A stretch of DNA of 46,558 bases, taken from DATCJU01 sp036562635. GTDB lineage: Bacteria > Actinomycetota > Actinomycetes > Mycobacteriales > Pseudonocardiaceae. The notes under the pieces are model-generated. The model made no database searches and had not been told where the DNA came from. It saw only the letters and a list, made by a program, of their open reading frames with translations. How positions within the stretch are numbered: the stretch's first letter is position 1; the number at the start of each line of letters is the position of its first letter. Below are positions 15,949-25,325 of this stretch, in pieces. Position numbers and translations under genes: made by a program. Location: contig DATCJU010000174.1 in the NCBI GenBank assembly GCA_036562635.1, positions 1 to 46,558 of the forward strand, given 5' to 3'.

Positions 15949-16839
15949 TCACTCGTCGTCCTCCATGCCACCGCTCGGGTCGTAGCCGGACGTGCCCACG
16001 AGCATCCCGTGCCGACCGTAGCCGTCCTCCTCGGGCTGGGCGTACCGGCGGCTCCGGCTGGAGCGGAGCACCCGGGCCAGCAGCAGGTTGAAGGCCAGGG
16101 CCACCTCCCGGGCCCCGGGGGTGCCCCACTGGTGGATCGGCATGCACGCACCCTGGGCCTGCTGCACGGCCAGCCGGTCGGGCAGCGCGACCGGCATCAC
16201 CAGCGGACCGAAGATCTCCCGCAGCTCGTTGATCCGGAACTGGTGCTCGTGCGAGCGGGGACGCACCCGGTTGACCACCACACCCAGCGGCTGCAGCCGG
16301 GGGTTGTTCTGGTCCCGCTCCAGCTGTACCGCCTCGAAGGCGCGTTGCACGCCGGCGACGGCGAACATGGTCGGCTCGGTCACCAGCAGCGCCCGGTCCG
16401 CCGCCACCAGGGCCGAACGGGTCAGCTGCCCCAGCGAGGGCGGGCAGTCCAGCAGAACCAGTTGGTAGGGCAGGCCGTCCTCGACGACCAGGTCGTTGAT
16501 CCGGGTCAGTGCGGACGCCAGTCGGTTCAACCGCTTCAACCCGGGGTCGGGATCGTTGTGCGCCTCGACGTCCTCCGAGCCGACCAGGACGTCCAGTCCT
16601 TCGCCCCAGCTACTGGGAGCCACCGCCGCCCGCAGCACGGACGGTGTGGGGTCCTCCAGCACGTCCGACAGCGTCGCTTCGGTCTCGTCGGGCTCCAGTG
16701 TCGCAGTGGCGTTGCACTGCGGGTCCAGGTCGACCACGAGCGTGCGCACCCCGCGGCGCAGGGCGGCCGAGGCCAGTCCCAGCACCACGGTCGTCTTACC
16801 CACGCCACCCTTCAGGCTCAGCACGGCCACCGTATGCAC
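15949..16839 (-). CDS. Orphan ParA/Soj-type ATPase
   Basis: The 296-residue protein has the deviant Walker A motif KGGVGKTT at residues 10-17, with both lysines of the ParA family. It also has VDLDPQCNAT near residue 35 and LVLLDCPPSLGQLT near residue 118. The acidic tail (GGMEDDE) is unusual. ParA proteins use ATP-driven dimerisation on DNA or membranes to position DNA or cargo. No ParB gene or parS-like site is visible here, so the cargo is unknown and chromosome partition is not implied. The GTG start at 16839 has no ribosome binding site but has TAGGCT exactly 7 bases upstream. It is divergent from the methyltransferase gene. Confidence 0.88.
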   Translation of the reverse strand: MHTVAVLSLKGGVGKTTVVLGLASAALRRGVRTLVVDLDPQCNATATLEPDETEATLSDVLEDPTPSVLRAAVAPSSWGEGLDVLVGSEDVEAHNDPDPGLKRLNRLASALTRINDLVVEDGLPYQLVLLDCPPSLGQLTRSALVAADRALLVTEPTMFAVAGVQRAFEAVQLERDQNNPRLQPLGVVVNRVRPRSHEHQFRINELREIFGPLVMPVALPDRLAVQQAQGACMPIHQWGTPGAREVALAFNLLLARVLRSSRSRRYAQPEEDGYGRHGMLVGTSGYDPSGGMEDDE

Positions 16840-16846
16840 AGGCAGC

Positions 16847-16852
16847 AGCCTA
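16847..16852 (-). promoter_or_regulatory. Candidate -10 element for a leaderless parA-like mRNA
   Basis: On the minus strand TAGGCT ends exactly 7 bases before the GTG at 16839. The hexamer and spacing are the same as for the argA-like gene and for the divergent methyltransferase gene. Confidence 0.5.
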
Positions 16853-17021
16853 AGGCGTGTTACCTCGAATGCGGTGCACACGGCCAGATGCGGTGACAAT
16901 CGATACGTCGTGTGCCCCTCACCGGAGCCGCCGATCGCCGTAACCCGACCGGTGTATCCACCACCCTGGCGCGCCGGTGGTCGGGTACCGGCCACCGGAC
17001 GTCCCGCGGCGTCGGCTCGCC

Positions 17022-17027
17022 TAGGCT
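17022..17027 (+). promoter_or_regulatory. Candidate -10 element for a leaderless methyltransferase mRNA
   Basis: TAGGCT ends exactly 7 bases before ATG 17035, and no Shine-Dalgarno sequence is present. It decides the start over upstream in-frame codons. Confidence 0.5.
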
Positions 17028-17034
17028 GACCGCC

Positions 17035-17772
17035 ATGCGAATCGACGCCGTGCACCAGGTGCTGGACACCGAGGTCACCGCCGCCCGACGGCGCCGGGGC
17101 GGGCAGGCGCCACAGGTGCTCGACGTGGGTGGCGGCAGCGGAGGGTGGGCGGTACCGCTGGCCAGGGCCGGCTGCCTGGTCACCGTCGTCGACTCCAGTC
17201 CCGATTCGCTGGCCACCCTGCAGCGCCGGGCCGAGGAGGCCGGTGTGGCCGCACGGATCACCGCGGTGCAGGGGGACGCCGACGCGTTGGCCGACCTGGT
17301 CCCGTCGGGTGGAGCCGACCTGGTGCTCGGGCACGGTGTGCTGGAGGTGGTCGACGACGTGACGACCGCCGTCACCGCGCTGGCCGAGGCCACGGCCCCG
17401 GGCGGGGCGATCTCGGTGTTGGTGGCCAACCGCTACGGGGCGGTGCTGGGCCGGGCGTTGGCCGGCCGGATCACCGAGGCGCGCCGGCTCCTGTCGGACA
17501 CGGACGGCTGCCTCGGGGAGCAGGACTCGCTGCAGCGCCGGTTCGACAGCGAGTGCCTCACCGCGCTGCTCACCCGCGCCGGGTTGCAGGTGGAGGTGTT
17601 GCAGGGGCACGGGGTGCTCGGTGACCTGGTGCCGGGAGTGGTGCTGGAGCACGCCCCGGGCGGGGCCGAGGCGCTCGCCGAGTTGGAGCTCGCCGCGGCC
17701 ACCCGACCGCCGCTGCGGGACATCGCCACTCGGCTGCACGCCCTGGCCCGCAAGCCCGGGCACACCGGCTGA
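17035..17772 (+). CDS. Class I SAM-dependent methyltransferase
   Basis: The 245-residue protein has the SAM-binding motif I VLDVGGGSGGWAVPLA near residues 28-43. The acidic motif II VTVVDSSPDSL lies near 48-58, GDADALADL near 81-89, and the post-motif HGVLEVVDDV near 101. The substrate cannot be predicted. The fold resembles UbiE/Smt-type small-molecule methyltransferases, and the actinobacterial relatives next to dinB are uncharacterised. It begins at ATG 17035 with a leaderless-type promoter. dinB follows after 124 bases with its own promoter and LexA box, so the two genes are probably separate units. Confidence 0.85.
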   Translation: MRIDAVHQVLDTEVTAARRRRGGQAPQVLDVGGGSGGWAVPLARAGCLVTVVDSSPDSLATLQRRAEEAGVAARITAVQGDADALADLVPSGGADLVLGHGVLEVVDDVTTAVTALAEATAPGGAISVLVANRYGAVLGRALAGRITEARRLLSDTDGCLGEQDSLQRRFDSECLTALLTRAGLQVEVLQGHGVLGDLVPGVVLEHAPGGAEALAELELAAATRPPLRDIATRLHALARKPGHTG

Positions 17773-17853
17773 GCCCGGTCCCGTGGTGTCCGACGTCCGC
17801 CTCCGGGGCCTCCCGGCTGCCCCGGTGTGCCCGGACGACGTCCGGAATCGCTC

Positions 17854-17859
17854 GTAGAC
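17854..17859 (+). promoter_or_regulatory. Candidate -10 element of dinB
   Basis: TAGACT would give a transcript starting near 17866, with a leader of about 30 bases carrying GGGAGG at 17888-17893. The LexA box would cover the start point. Confidence 0.45.
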
Positions 17860-17868
17860 TCCGTCTCG

Positions 17869-17884
17869 TCGAACGCGTGTTCGA
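17869..17884. promoter_or_regulatory. LexA (SOS) box upstream of dinB
   Basis: TCGAAC-GCGT-GTTCGA matches the actinobacterial SOS box (TCGAAC-N4-GTTCGA) in every half-site base. It lies between the candidate -10 at 17854-17859 and the dinB start at 17897, where a bound repressor would block transcription. Confidence 0.85.
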
Positions 17885-17896
17885 GTCGGGAGGTGG

Positions 17897-19159
17897 GTGG
17901 TGGGGCGCAGCGGGGATCTGCCGCGGGGCGCGTGGACGCCGGCCACCGAGGGGCCGGTGGACGACGAGGGCTGCGGCATCCTGCACGTCGACATGGACGC
18001 GTTCTACGCGTCCGTGGAGATCCGGCGACGCCCCGAGCTGCGGAATCGTCCCGTGGTGGTGGGAGGAACCGGGCCGAGGGGTGTCGTGGCCTCGGCCAAC
18101 TATCCGGCACGTCGGTTCGGCGTGCGTTCGGCGATGCCGGTCAGCCGTGCCCGGCGGCTCTGTCCGCACGCGGTGTTCCTCCCCGCCGACTTCGAGGCGT
18201 ATCGGGAGGTGTCGCGCGGGGTCATGGCGATCTTCCGCGAGCTGACACCCCTGGTCGAGCCGTTGAGCCTGGACGAGGCGTTCCTGGACGTCTCGGGTGC
18301 GCTGCGTCGTCTTCGGGCCACTCCGGCCGAGGTGGGCCGGCGGATCCGCGAACGGGTGGCGGCCGAGCACGGCATCACCTGCTCGGTCGGGGTGGCTCCG
18401 ACCAAGTTCGTCGCCAAGCTCGCCTCGGGCATGGCCAAGCCCGACGGGCTGCTCGTGGTGCCCGCCGCGCGGGTGTTGGACTTTCTGCACCCGCTCCCGG
18501 TGTCGGCGCTGTGGGGCGTCGGCGAGCGCACGGCCGAGCGGCTGCGGCAGATCGGGTTGGAGACGGTGGCGGACGTGGCGGCGGCCCCGTTGCCCCGGCT
18601 GCGGCGGGCCCTGGGCACCGCGCTGGCCGAGCACCTGCACGCCCTGGCCAACGGCCGGGACGACCGGCGGGTGGTGCCGGACGCACCGGAGAAGTCGATC
18701 GGCGCGGAGGAGACCTTCGACACCGACCTGTACGACCGGGGCGTGCTGCGTCGCGAGTTGCTCCGGCTCGCGGAGCGGACCGCCTCGGCGTTGCGGAGCC
18801 GGGGACTGCGGGGCCGGACGGTGTCGATCAAGGTGCGGTTCGCGGACTTCACCACCATCACCCGGTCCCGGACGCTCCCGCTGCCCACCGATGTCGCGCG
18901 GGAGATCTACACCACCGCCCGCGCCCTGTTCGACGAGCAGGTGCCGCACGAGGCGATCCGGCTGGTCGGTGTCCGGGTCGAACAGCTCGCCGACGCGGGC
19001 CGGGAACCCGAGCAGCTCGTGCTGGACGCTCCCGGGCACGGGTGGCGGGAGGCGGAACAGGCCGTGGACCGGGCGCGGTCCCGGTTCGGACTGGGGGCGG
19101 TGCGTCCCGCGTCGCTGTTGTCTCCGCGCACCGGGCGCCCCGGTGGGGCCGAGCGGTGA
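17897..19159 (+). CDS. dinB: DNA polymerase IV (DinB)
   Basis: This Y-family polymerase copies past damaged bases with low fidelity. The 420-residue protein carries HVDMDAFYASVE near residues 30-41, with catalytic Asp32 and Asp34. It also has SLDEAFLDVS with Asp126 and Glu127, the helix-hairpin-helix LWGVGERTAERLRQIG near 205-220, and the little-finger domain from about 240 on. There is no clear C-terminal beta-clamp motif I can assert. The start is GTG 17897 (or GTG 17900) with GGGAGG just upstream. A LexA box in the leader predicts SOS control. The two DinB proteins of M. tuberculosis are not LexA-controlled, so this differs from that model. Confidence 0.95.
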   Translation: MVGRSGDLPRGAWTPATEGPVDDEGCGILHVDMDAFYASVEIRRRPELRNRPVVVGGTGPRGVVASANYPARRFGVRSAMPVSRARRLCPHAVFLPADFEAYREVSRGVMAIFRELTPLVEPLSLDEAFLDVSGALRRLRATPAEVGRRIRERVAAEHGITCSVGVAPTKFVAKLASGMAKPDGLLVVPAARVLDFLHPLPVSALWGVGERTAERLRQIGLETVADVAAAPLPRLRRALGTALAEHLHALANGRDDRRVVPDAPEKSIGAEETFDTDLYDRGVLRRELLRLAERTASALRSRGLRGRTVSIKVRFADFTTITRSRTLPLPTDVAREIYTTARALFDEQVPHEAIRLVGVRVEQLADAGREPEQLVLDAPGHGWREAEQAVDRARSRFGLGAVRPASLLSPRTGRPGGAER

Positions 19160-19461
19160 GCCGGTGACGGGCGTTCCGTGCCGGTGCGGTCGTACGGCGC
19201 GTGGGCTCGCCCTGAATGTGACGTATATACTGTTTGGTGGGGTATGTACTGTTCGGGTGCGCCCTCTACTCTTTTCGGGGTATTTACCGTCCCGAGGCGG
19301 TGCACATCACCGGATGGCACGGAAGTGGAGTGCAGGACCGGGTGGTAAGGGAGACGCGGCGATCGTATCCTCAAGGGTGACGCCCCAAGTGGGGTGCCCG
19401 CCGGGTCCGGCGGCAACCGTGATCACCCGGCGCCCGCGACCGCTGTGCCGGAGGAGGAGCC
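19160..19461 (+). other. Intergenic region between dinB and the DUF3040 gene
   Basis: No gene is visible in these 302 bases. The left half has the most AT-rich patch of the neighbourhood (19211-19290), with a repeated GTATNTACNGT element. The right half, 19291-19445, shows nothing I recognise. GGAGGAGGAG precedes the DUF3040 start. Confidence 0.5.
19223..19290. repeat. GTATNTACNGT repeat cluster upstream of the DUF3040 gene
   Basis: GTATATACTGT (19223-19233), GTATGTACTGT (19242-19252) and GTATTTACCGT (19280-19290) are spaced 19 and 38 bases apart. A degenerate fourth unit (CCCTCTACTCT, 19262) fills the gap. Each unit contains the small dyad GTA-N2-TAC. The first copy also includes TATACT, a good -10 hexamer, so promoter and operator may coincide. 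Confidence 0.55.
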
Positions 19462-19842
19462 ATGCCACTCTCCGAGCACGAGCAGCGACTGCTCGAGCAG
19501 ATCGAGCGCGCGCTCTACGCCGAGGACCCGAAGTTCGCCTCCACCGTGCGCGGTGCACGGCTGCGCCGACCGTCCCGACGCCGTCGCCTTCAGGGCGTCG
19601 CGTTGTTCGTGCTCGGCCTGCTGTTGCTCGTGCTGGGCGTGGCGTTGCCGATCAAGCTCGCCGAGATTCCCGTGGTGAGCGTGATCGGCTTCCTGGTCAT
19701 GTTCGGCGGCGCTGTGCTCACCCTTGCCACGCTCGGAAGCACCGAGCCGTCGGCCACCGAGGACAGGACGAAGGCGCGACGTAGTTCGTTCGCCCAGCGG
19801 ATGGAGGAACGTTTCCGCAAGCGCTTCGAGGACCACGAGTAA
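19462..19842 (+). CDS. DUF3040 family membrane protein
   Basis: The 126-residue protein begins MPLSEHEQRLLEQIERAL, the signature start of the DUF3040 family, and then has LYAEDPKFASTVRG. Two hydrophobic segments (about residues 44-62 and 67-90) are followed by a charged C-terminal tail (RRSSFAQRMEERFRKRFED). It is a small inner-membrane protein conserved in actinobacteria near mraZ (Rv2169c in M. tuberculosis), and its function is unknown. GGAGGAGGAG lies just upstream of the ATG. The repeat cluster 170-240 bases upstream suggests its own regulation. A 22-bp hairpin follows. Confidence 0.88.
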   Translation: MPLSEHEQRLLEQIERALYAEDPKFASTVRGARLRRPSRRRRLQGVALFVLGLLLLVLGVALPIKLAEIPVVSVIGFLVMFGGAVLTLATLGSTEPSATEDRTKARRSSFAQRMEERFRKRFEDHE

Positions 19843-19908
19843 GGCGGTACGGGCGCGCCGGCGGCGCTCCTACCGTCGGCTGTCGGGTTCCCTGACGTTA
19901 CCCAGACG

Positions 19909-19961
19909 ACCAGCGGGCCGGGTGTCCACCGATCCGTTCGGTGGACCCCCGGCCCGCTGGT
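19909..19961. terminator. Strong bidirectional hairpin between the DUF3040 and transglutaminase genes
   Basis: Bases 19909-19922 pair perfectly with 19948-19961 (14 bp, arm ACCAGCGGGCCGGG). After one mismatch, GTCCACCG (19924-19931) pairs with CGGTGGAC (19939-19946). The result is a 22-bp stem with a 7-base loop between two convergent genes. Confidence 0.82.
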
Positions 19962-19990
19962 TCAGCGTGCGGCCCGCTGGTTCGGCGTGT
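19951..19990. repeat. Tandem duplication of the terminator's 3' arm
   Basis: GGCCCGCTGGTTCAGCGTGC (19951-19970) is followed directly by GGCCCGCTGGTTCGGCGTGT (19971-19990), 18 of 20 bases identical. The second copy can also pair with the left arm of the terminator, so two alternative hairpins are possible. Confidence 0.65.
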
Positions 19991-20018
19991 CCTTCGTCCG
20001 GTGCTCGCCCGGAGTCGG

Positions 20019-22364
20019 TCAGGGGCGCCGCTCACCGGAACCGACCGGGGAGGTACCGGAACGAACCGGGGAGCGGAACACCGAACGGGGCAGCAACCGG
20101 GCGCGCAGGGACAGCGGAGCCTGGCGGGCCAGGCTGTCACGCACCGCCGCCACCGCCCCGACCAGCTCCCGGCGCCGTGCCCGGTCCTCCTCACCGTCCT
20201 GCTCGGGGCCGTACCACTCCCGTTCGACCGCGGCCAGCAGCACCCGCAACCCGTTCCTGCCGTCCTCGTCCAGGTCGTACTCCCGAGCCAGCCGACGTGC
20301 CGTGGCCCGCACCGTCTCCGCGCGATCGGCCTCGATCCCGCGGTCCCAGGCCTCGGCCAGCAGCTCCTGCCAGGCGGCCGTGGCCGCGCCCGGTTGCCCG
20401 CTGCTGACCAGCCGGAGCCGACGCCGGCGTTGCGCCTCGCGCACGGCGGCAGGGGCCACCAGCACCACGGCGATCACCAACACGACTCCGCCCAGCCACC
20501 GCAGCCACACCGGGAACCCACCGCCGTGGCCCCCCTCCCCGGGGCTCTGGATCGCGGTGCCGCCGGTCGGGGAGCTGGTCCGCGACGCCGGGGACGGCGT
20601 GGGGCCGGAGCCGCCCGGGACGTCCTCCCGGTCGGAGCTGCTCGATCCCTCACCGACCGAGCCCGGGTTCTCGCTCACGTAGGTGGGCACGATGCCCCGC
20701 CCGTCGGCCAGGGGAGTGGGATCGAAGGTCAACCAGCCGATACCGGGGAAGAACGCCTCCACCCACGCGTGCGCGTCCTCGGTGGTGATCACCCGGTACT
20801 CGCCGCTGTCGAAGCCGCTGGTGTAGCCGATCGCCACCCGGGCGGGTACGCCCACCGCACGCAACATGACCGCCATCGCCGAGGCGTACTGCTGGCAGAA
20901 ACCGGCCTTGCCGTGGAACAGGAAGTCCACCAGCGCGTCACCCGAGCCCGTCCCCTCGGTCTCCAGCGAGTAGCGGAAACCGTTCTCGGGTCGGGTGAAG
21001 TAGTGGTTGAGGGCTCGGGCCTTGTCGAAGTCGGTCGTGGCTTCGGCGGTCAGGTCCTGGGCCAGCTGCGCCACCCGCGGGTCCAGACCGTCGACGGCCA
21101 GGTAGGCCGGGTCGACGTAGGACGCCCCGGGAGGAGCCGCGCGGAGCTGCTCCACGGTCGGGGTGGGCAGCACCGCCTCCTCGACGTACCGCCCGGGGCG
21201 ACGGGGCCCGCCCGGGGCGAAGACGGCGCCGACCTCGGCAGCGTAGCGCCACTCCGGCCCGGTCCCGGACAGTTCCAGCGGCACCCCGTACACCGGGAGC
21301 CAGTTGTCCTGGAACCCCACGGGCTCGATCTCCACGCGGATCCGCTCCCCCTCGGGCACCCCGCCGCCCGGTGGGGGCGGCAGCGGACCACTGGCGGGAA
21401 CTCCGGCGGGCAGCTCGTCGAGCGTCCACCCCACCTGCGGGTCGAAGTGCCGCAGGGTCAACGCACGCAGGTAGACCGGACGCTCCAGGCCACGGACACG
21501 GAACAGCTCGACCACGCTCCCCCGGTGCAGCTGGCCGCGCAGCGAGGTGAACGGCTGGTTGCCGATCCCGGCTGCGCCTCCGGGGCCGAGGCCGTCGCCG
21601 GCCCCGGGCAGCCGGCCCGCGGTGCCGACGAAGGTCAGGCTGGAGCCGACCACCAGCGCCACCACCAGGGCCAGTCCGCCCATCGTCGCCGCGGCCGGAA
21701 CGGTACTGGCCTGTCCCGCCCTGGCCCGGGCCCCCAACCAGCGGCGGTACCGGAAGTGGTTGTCCACCAGGAGCAGCAGCGTGAAACCCACGGCACCGAG
21801 GGCGAACGTCCACCACGGGAGCAGCTCGTCGGCCAGGGAGGCCGGCACCGCGAACACGCACAGCAGGATCAGTCCGGCCGCGGCGGGCGTGGCGGCCGTG
21901 ACCGCCACGAGGTCCACCAGCACCGCGACCAGTCCGATCGTCAGGGCGACCAGGCACTGGATGGCCCTGCTGGCCTGCACCGGTGGTATCCCGACCCGGA
22001 TCTCGGACACCGCGCGCCCGAGTTCCTGCCCCAGCGCCTCCAACGCCCCGGGACCGGGGAGCACGCCGAGCACACCGTGCTCGGTGAACAGGAGGGTCAA
22101 CAGGCACAGCAGCGCGCCGATCTGGCCCACGACCCGCAGCGGTATCGGGAGCGGTGTCGCGCGCAGGCCCATTCCGGCGGCCACCACGACCAGGGCGGCC
22201 AGGGTGGCCGCGACGAGCCAGCGGGTGCCGCTGATCACCCCGGACAGCGCCGTACTGGCCAGCACCACCGCCAGACCGGCGATCAGCGGTTCCAGCGGCA
22301 CCGTGGGGCGGACCGCCGGGGAGGGGGAGGTCGAGGAGGAGGTGGTGTCCTGCCGTGTGGTCAC
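20019..22364 (-). CDS. Transglutaminase-like membrane protein (TgpA/DUF3488 type)
   Basis: The 781-residue protein has an N-terminal block of about six transmembrane segments (residues 30-230, DUF3488-like). A large extracytoplasmic domain with a transglutaminase core follows. The core has Cys490 in KAGFCQQYASAMAVML, His532 in TEDAHAWVEAFF and Asp548 in LTFDPTP, so the Cys-His-Asp triad is complete. A Ser/Pro/Gly linker, one more membrane helix near residue 620 and a cytoplasmic DUF4129-like tail end the protein. The substrate is unknown. The GTG start overlaps the DUF58 stop (GTGA), and GGAGG lies about 6 bases upstream. With DUF58 and MoxR it forms a common bacterial trio. Confidence 0.88.
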   Translation of the reverse strand: MTTRQDTTSSSTSPSPAVRPTVPLEPLIAGLAVVLASTALSGVISGTRWLVAATLAALVVVAAGMGLRATPLPIPLRVVGQIGALLCLLTLLFTEHGVLGVLPGPGALEALGQELGRAVSEIRVGIPPVQASRAIQCLVALTIGLVAVLVDLVAVTAATPAAAGLILLCVFAVPASLADELLPWWTFALGAVGFTLLLLVDNHFRYRRWLGARARAGQASTVPAAATMGGLALVVALVVGSSLTFVGTAGRLPGAGDGLGPGGAAGIGNQPFTSLRGQLHRGSVVELFRVRGLERPVYLRALTLRHFDPQVGWTLDELPAGVPASGPLPPPPGGGVPEGERIRVEIEPVGFQDNWLPVYGVPLELSGTGPEWRYAAEVGAVFAPGGPRRPGRYVEEAVLPTPTVEQLRAAPPGASYVDPAYLAVDGLDPRVAQLAQDLTAEATTDFDKARALNHYFTRPENGFRYSLETEGTGSGDALVDFLFHGKAGFCQQYASAMAVMLRAVGVPARVAIGYTSGFDSGEYRVITTEDAHAWVEAFFPGIGWLTFDPTPLADGRGIVPTYVSENPGSVGEGSSSSDREDVPGGSGPTPSPASRTSSPTGGTAIQSPGEGGHGGGFPVWLRWLGGVVLVIAVVLVAPAAVREAQRRRRLRLVSSGQPGAATAAWQELLAEAWDRGIEADRAETVRATARRLAREYDLDEDGRNGLRVLLAAVEREWYGPEQDGEEDRARRRELVGAVAAVRDSLARQAPLSLRARLLPRSVFRSPVRSGTSPVGSGERRP

Positions 22365-23614
22365 CAGGCACCTCCGGTGCTCGTGGCGATCGACGTACCG
22401 CACAGTTCGGCCCAGACCTCGGCCATCGACCGGTTCGGGCCGGCGACGGCCACCCGCCACCCGGCTCCACGCAGCAGCCGGGCCGCCTCGTGCGGGTCGG
22501 GCACCGACTCCTCCTCCGCGGTGGCCCAGGCGGCGACGTCCAGCAGCACGGCCAGGCTCCGGCCGGCACGGGAGCGGTGCCGGACGAGCTCGCCGACCGC
22601 GGTGGGAGAGGCCGCGCCGAGGATCGCGATGACGTCGTTGCCGGCGGCCGGGTCGGTCGCGTGGACCAGGTCACGTCGGTGGGAGGCCTGCAGGCCGGCG
22701 AGGGCGTCGAGCACGGCGGCGCTGGTGCCGCTCTCGGGGCCACCCCTGGCCAGCAGGCGGCCGTCCTCGGTGACCAGCCGCACCGAGTGACCGTGCCGGT
22801 GCAGGTGCAGACACACGCTGGCGGCCAGCGAGACCGCCCACTCCAGGCTGGAGGTGGGGCCGTCACCACGGTGAGCCGCACTGCGGTGGTCCAACAGCAC
22901 GGTGGTGCCGCCCCGCCACGGCCGTTCCTCCACCCGCACCATCAGCTCGTCCCGGCGGGCCGTGGACCGCCAGTGCACCTTGCGGATGTCGTCGCCGTGC
23001 CGGTAGGGGCGGACCACCGCGTCGTCCTCGCCCTGCCCGGTACGCAGCCGGACCGAACCGTCGTCCCCGGCGCCGAGCCCGGACGTGGAGGGCAGGCCGT
23101 ACAGCCGGACCACCTGGGGCACCACCACCAGGCGACTCGGCTCGGTCAGCTTCCCCTCGGCCTCGGCCAGGCCGAAGGGGTCGGTGATACGGGTGGTCAG
23201 CGGGCCGATCCGGTGTACGCCGCGCATCACCGGATGCAGGGGGTAGGTCAGGCGTACCGCCTGGTGGCGGGGCAGTCGCGCGACCACGAAACGGGGTCGG
23301 CTGCCCAGCGCGTACGGCAGGTCGTCCTCCAGCAGCAGACCCCCGGCGGGGATCCGTCCGTCGCTGCGCAGCACCAGTTCGACATCGCCGCGCGTGCCGA
23401 CCGGAATGCGGTCCGGGACCAGGTTCCGCACCGCGGTCAGCCCCACACGGGAACCGGAGACCAGGGCGGTGGCCAGCAGGGGGAGGGCAGCGGCGAACAG
23501 CGCCACACGCAGCAGATCCCGTTCGTCGAGCACCAGCGCGCACAACGCCGCGGCGACACCGGCGGCCAGCAGGCACCTGCCGCGGGTGGTCAGTCCGCTG
23601 AGGGGACGCCGCAT
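22361..23614 (-). CDS. DUF58 domain-containing membrane protein
   Basis: The 417-residue protein has two hydrophobic segments near the N-terminus (about residues 10-50). The DUF58 core carries the signature YRHGDDIRKVHWRSTARRDELMVRV near residues 200-225, followed by a VWA-like alpha/beta region. DUF58 proteins occur with MoxR ATPases and are thought to act with them in assembling or maturing surface or metal-dependent proteins; the exact role is open. The gene lies between MoxR (170 bases upstream) and the transglutaminase gene, whose start overlaps its stop. The 170-base gap before it contains nothing I recognise. Confidence 0.88.
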   Translation of the reverse strand: MRRPLSGLTTRGRCLLAAGVAAALCALVLDERDLLRVALFAAALPLLATALVSGSRVGLTAVRNLVPDRIPVGTRGDVELVLRSDGRIPAGGLLLEDDLPYALGSRPRFVVARLPRHQAVRLTYPLHPVMRGVHRIGPLTTRITDPFGLAEAEGKLTEPSRLVVVPQVVRLYGLPSTSGLGAGDDGSVRLRTGQGEDDAVVRPYRHGDDIRKVHWRSTARRDELMVRVEERPWRGGTTVLLDHRSAAHRGDGPTSSLEWAVSLAASVCLHLHRHGHSVRLVTEDGRLLARGGPESGTSAAVLDALAGLQASHRRDLVHATDPAAGNDVIAILGAASPTAVGELVRHRSRAGRSLAVLLDVAAWATAEEESVPDPHEAARLLRGAGWRVAVAGPNRSMAEVWAELCGTSIATSTGGAW

Positions 23615-23784
23615 GCGCAGCTCCTAGGGGATGTCGACGGTCGGGGCCCGCCGTGGGGGGACGGCGGGCTGGGCGGCACGGGGCGGGTGCGGGGCGGGCT
23701 CGGCGGAGTGCCGGTCCGCACCCGCGAGGGGGCGGGGAGCACCGGGAGGGCCTGGTGGACGCGAGGCACCGGAACGCTCCGTGG

Positions 23785-24852
<1,068 letters not shown>

Positions 24853-25170
24853 GCGACCTCCTGTGTCATTGCGCCCGCGCCGGTCCACCGTGCGCCTCGC
24901 GGAGGAATGGGCGAGCCGGGCGGCGTTGGGGCCGCCGGCCAGGGTGCCACGGGCGATGTCAAACCCTGGCGAAATCCCCCATCCGGGTGGAGTGGGGCGA
25001 CTCCGGGCTCCGCGGGGCCTCGTCGGGCCGGTGCAGAGGGCCTCTCCCCCCACCGTCCCCCACCACGGGCGTCGGCGCCAGGCCTGCGTCGTACCTGTGG
25101 TGCACCGGCAGGCCCGGTGTTCCTCCTTCCGGAGTAAGGAAAAGGGAGGGGCGGCGGGGAGATGGAGGAA

Positions 25171-25204
25171 CGGGGTGGGCGAACGGGGGTGCACCCCCAC
25201 CCCG
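25171..25204. other. Hairpin upstream of the mraZ promoter
   Basis: CGGGGTGGG (25171-25179) can pair with CCCACCCCG (25196-25204). The bases between include the 14-bp palindrome GGGGGTGCACCCCC (25185-25198), which competes with this pairing. It could insulate the mraZ promoter from upstream transcription or be a regulator site. Confidence 0.35.
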
Positions 25205-25297
25205 GCCGGGCGTTCCCCCACGACGCCCCACATGATCATCAACTCTTCTACCAGGGAAAACGTTGCAGAAACCGCTCGAAGGCGGCCGTCGTTCCCG

Positions 25298-25325
25298 TTG
25301 ACTGTGGGGAAAAGTGGGGTACTGT
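25298..25325 (+). promoter_or_regulatory. mraZ promoter (TTGACT-N16-TACTGT)
   Basis: TTGACT at 25298-25303 and TACTGT at 25320-25325 are separated by 16 bases and fit a housekeeping actinobacterial promoter. The predicted start is near 25332, giving a leader of about 73 bases to the GTG of mraZ. The MraZ boxes run through the spacer and the -10. Confidence 0.65.

Noticed and set aside
19941..22790. 950-codon plus-strand frame opposite the transglutaminase gene
   Set aside because: The product is a His/Gln/Arg/Gly-rich shadow with no family features, while the minus frame has a complete Cys-His-Asp triad and membrane helices.
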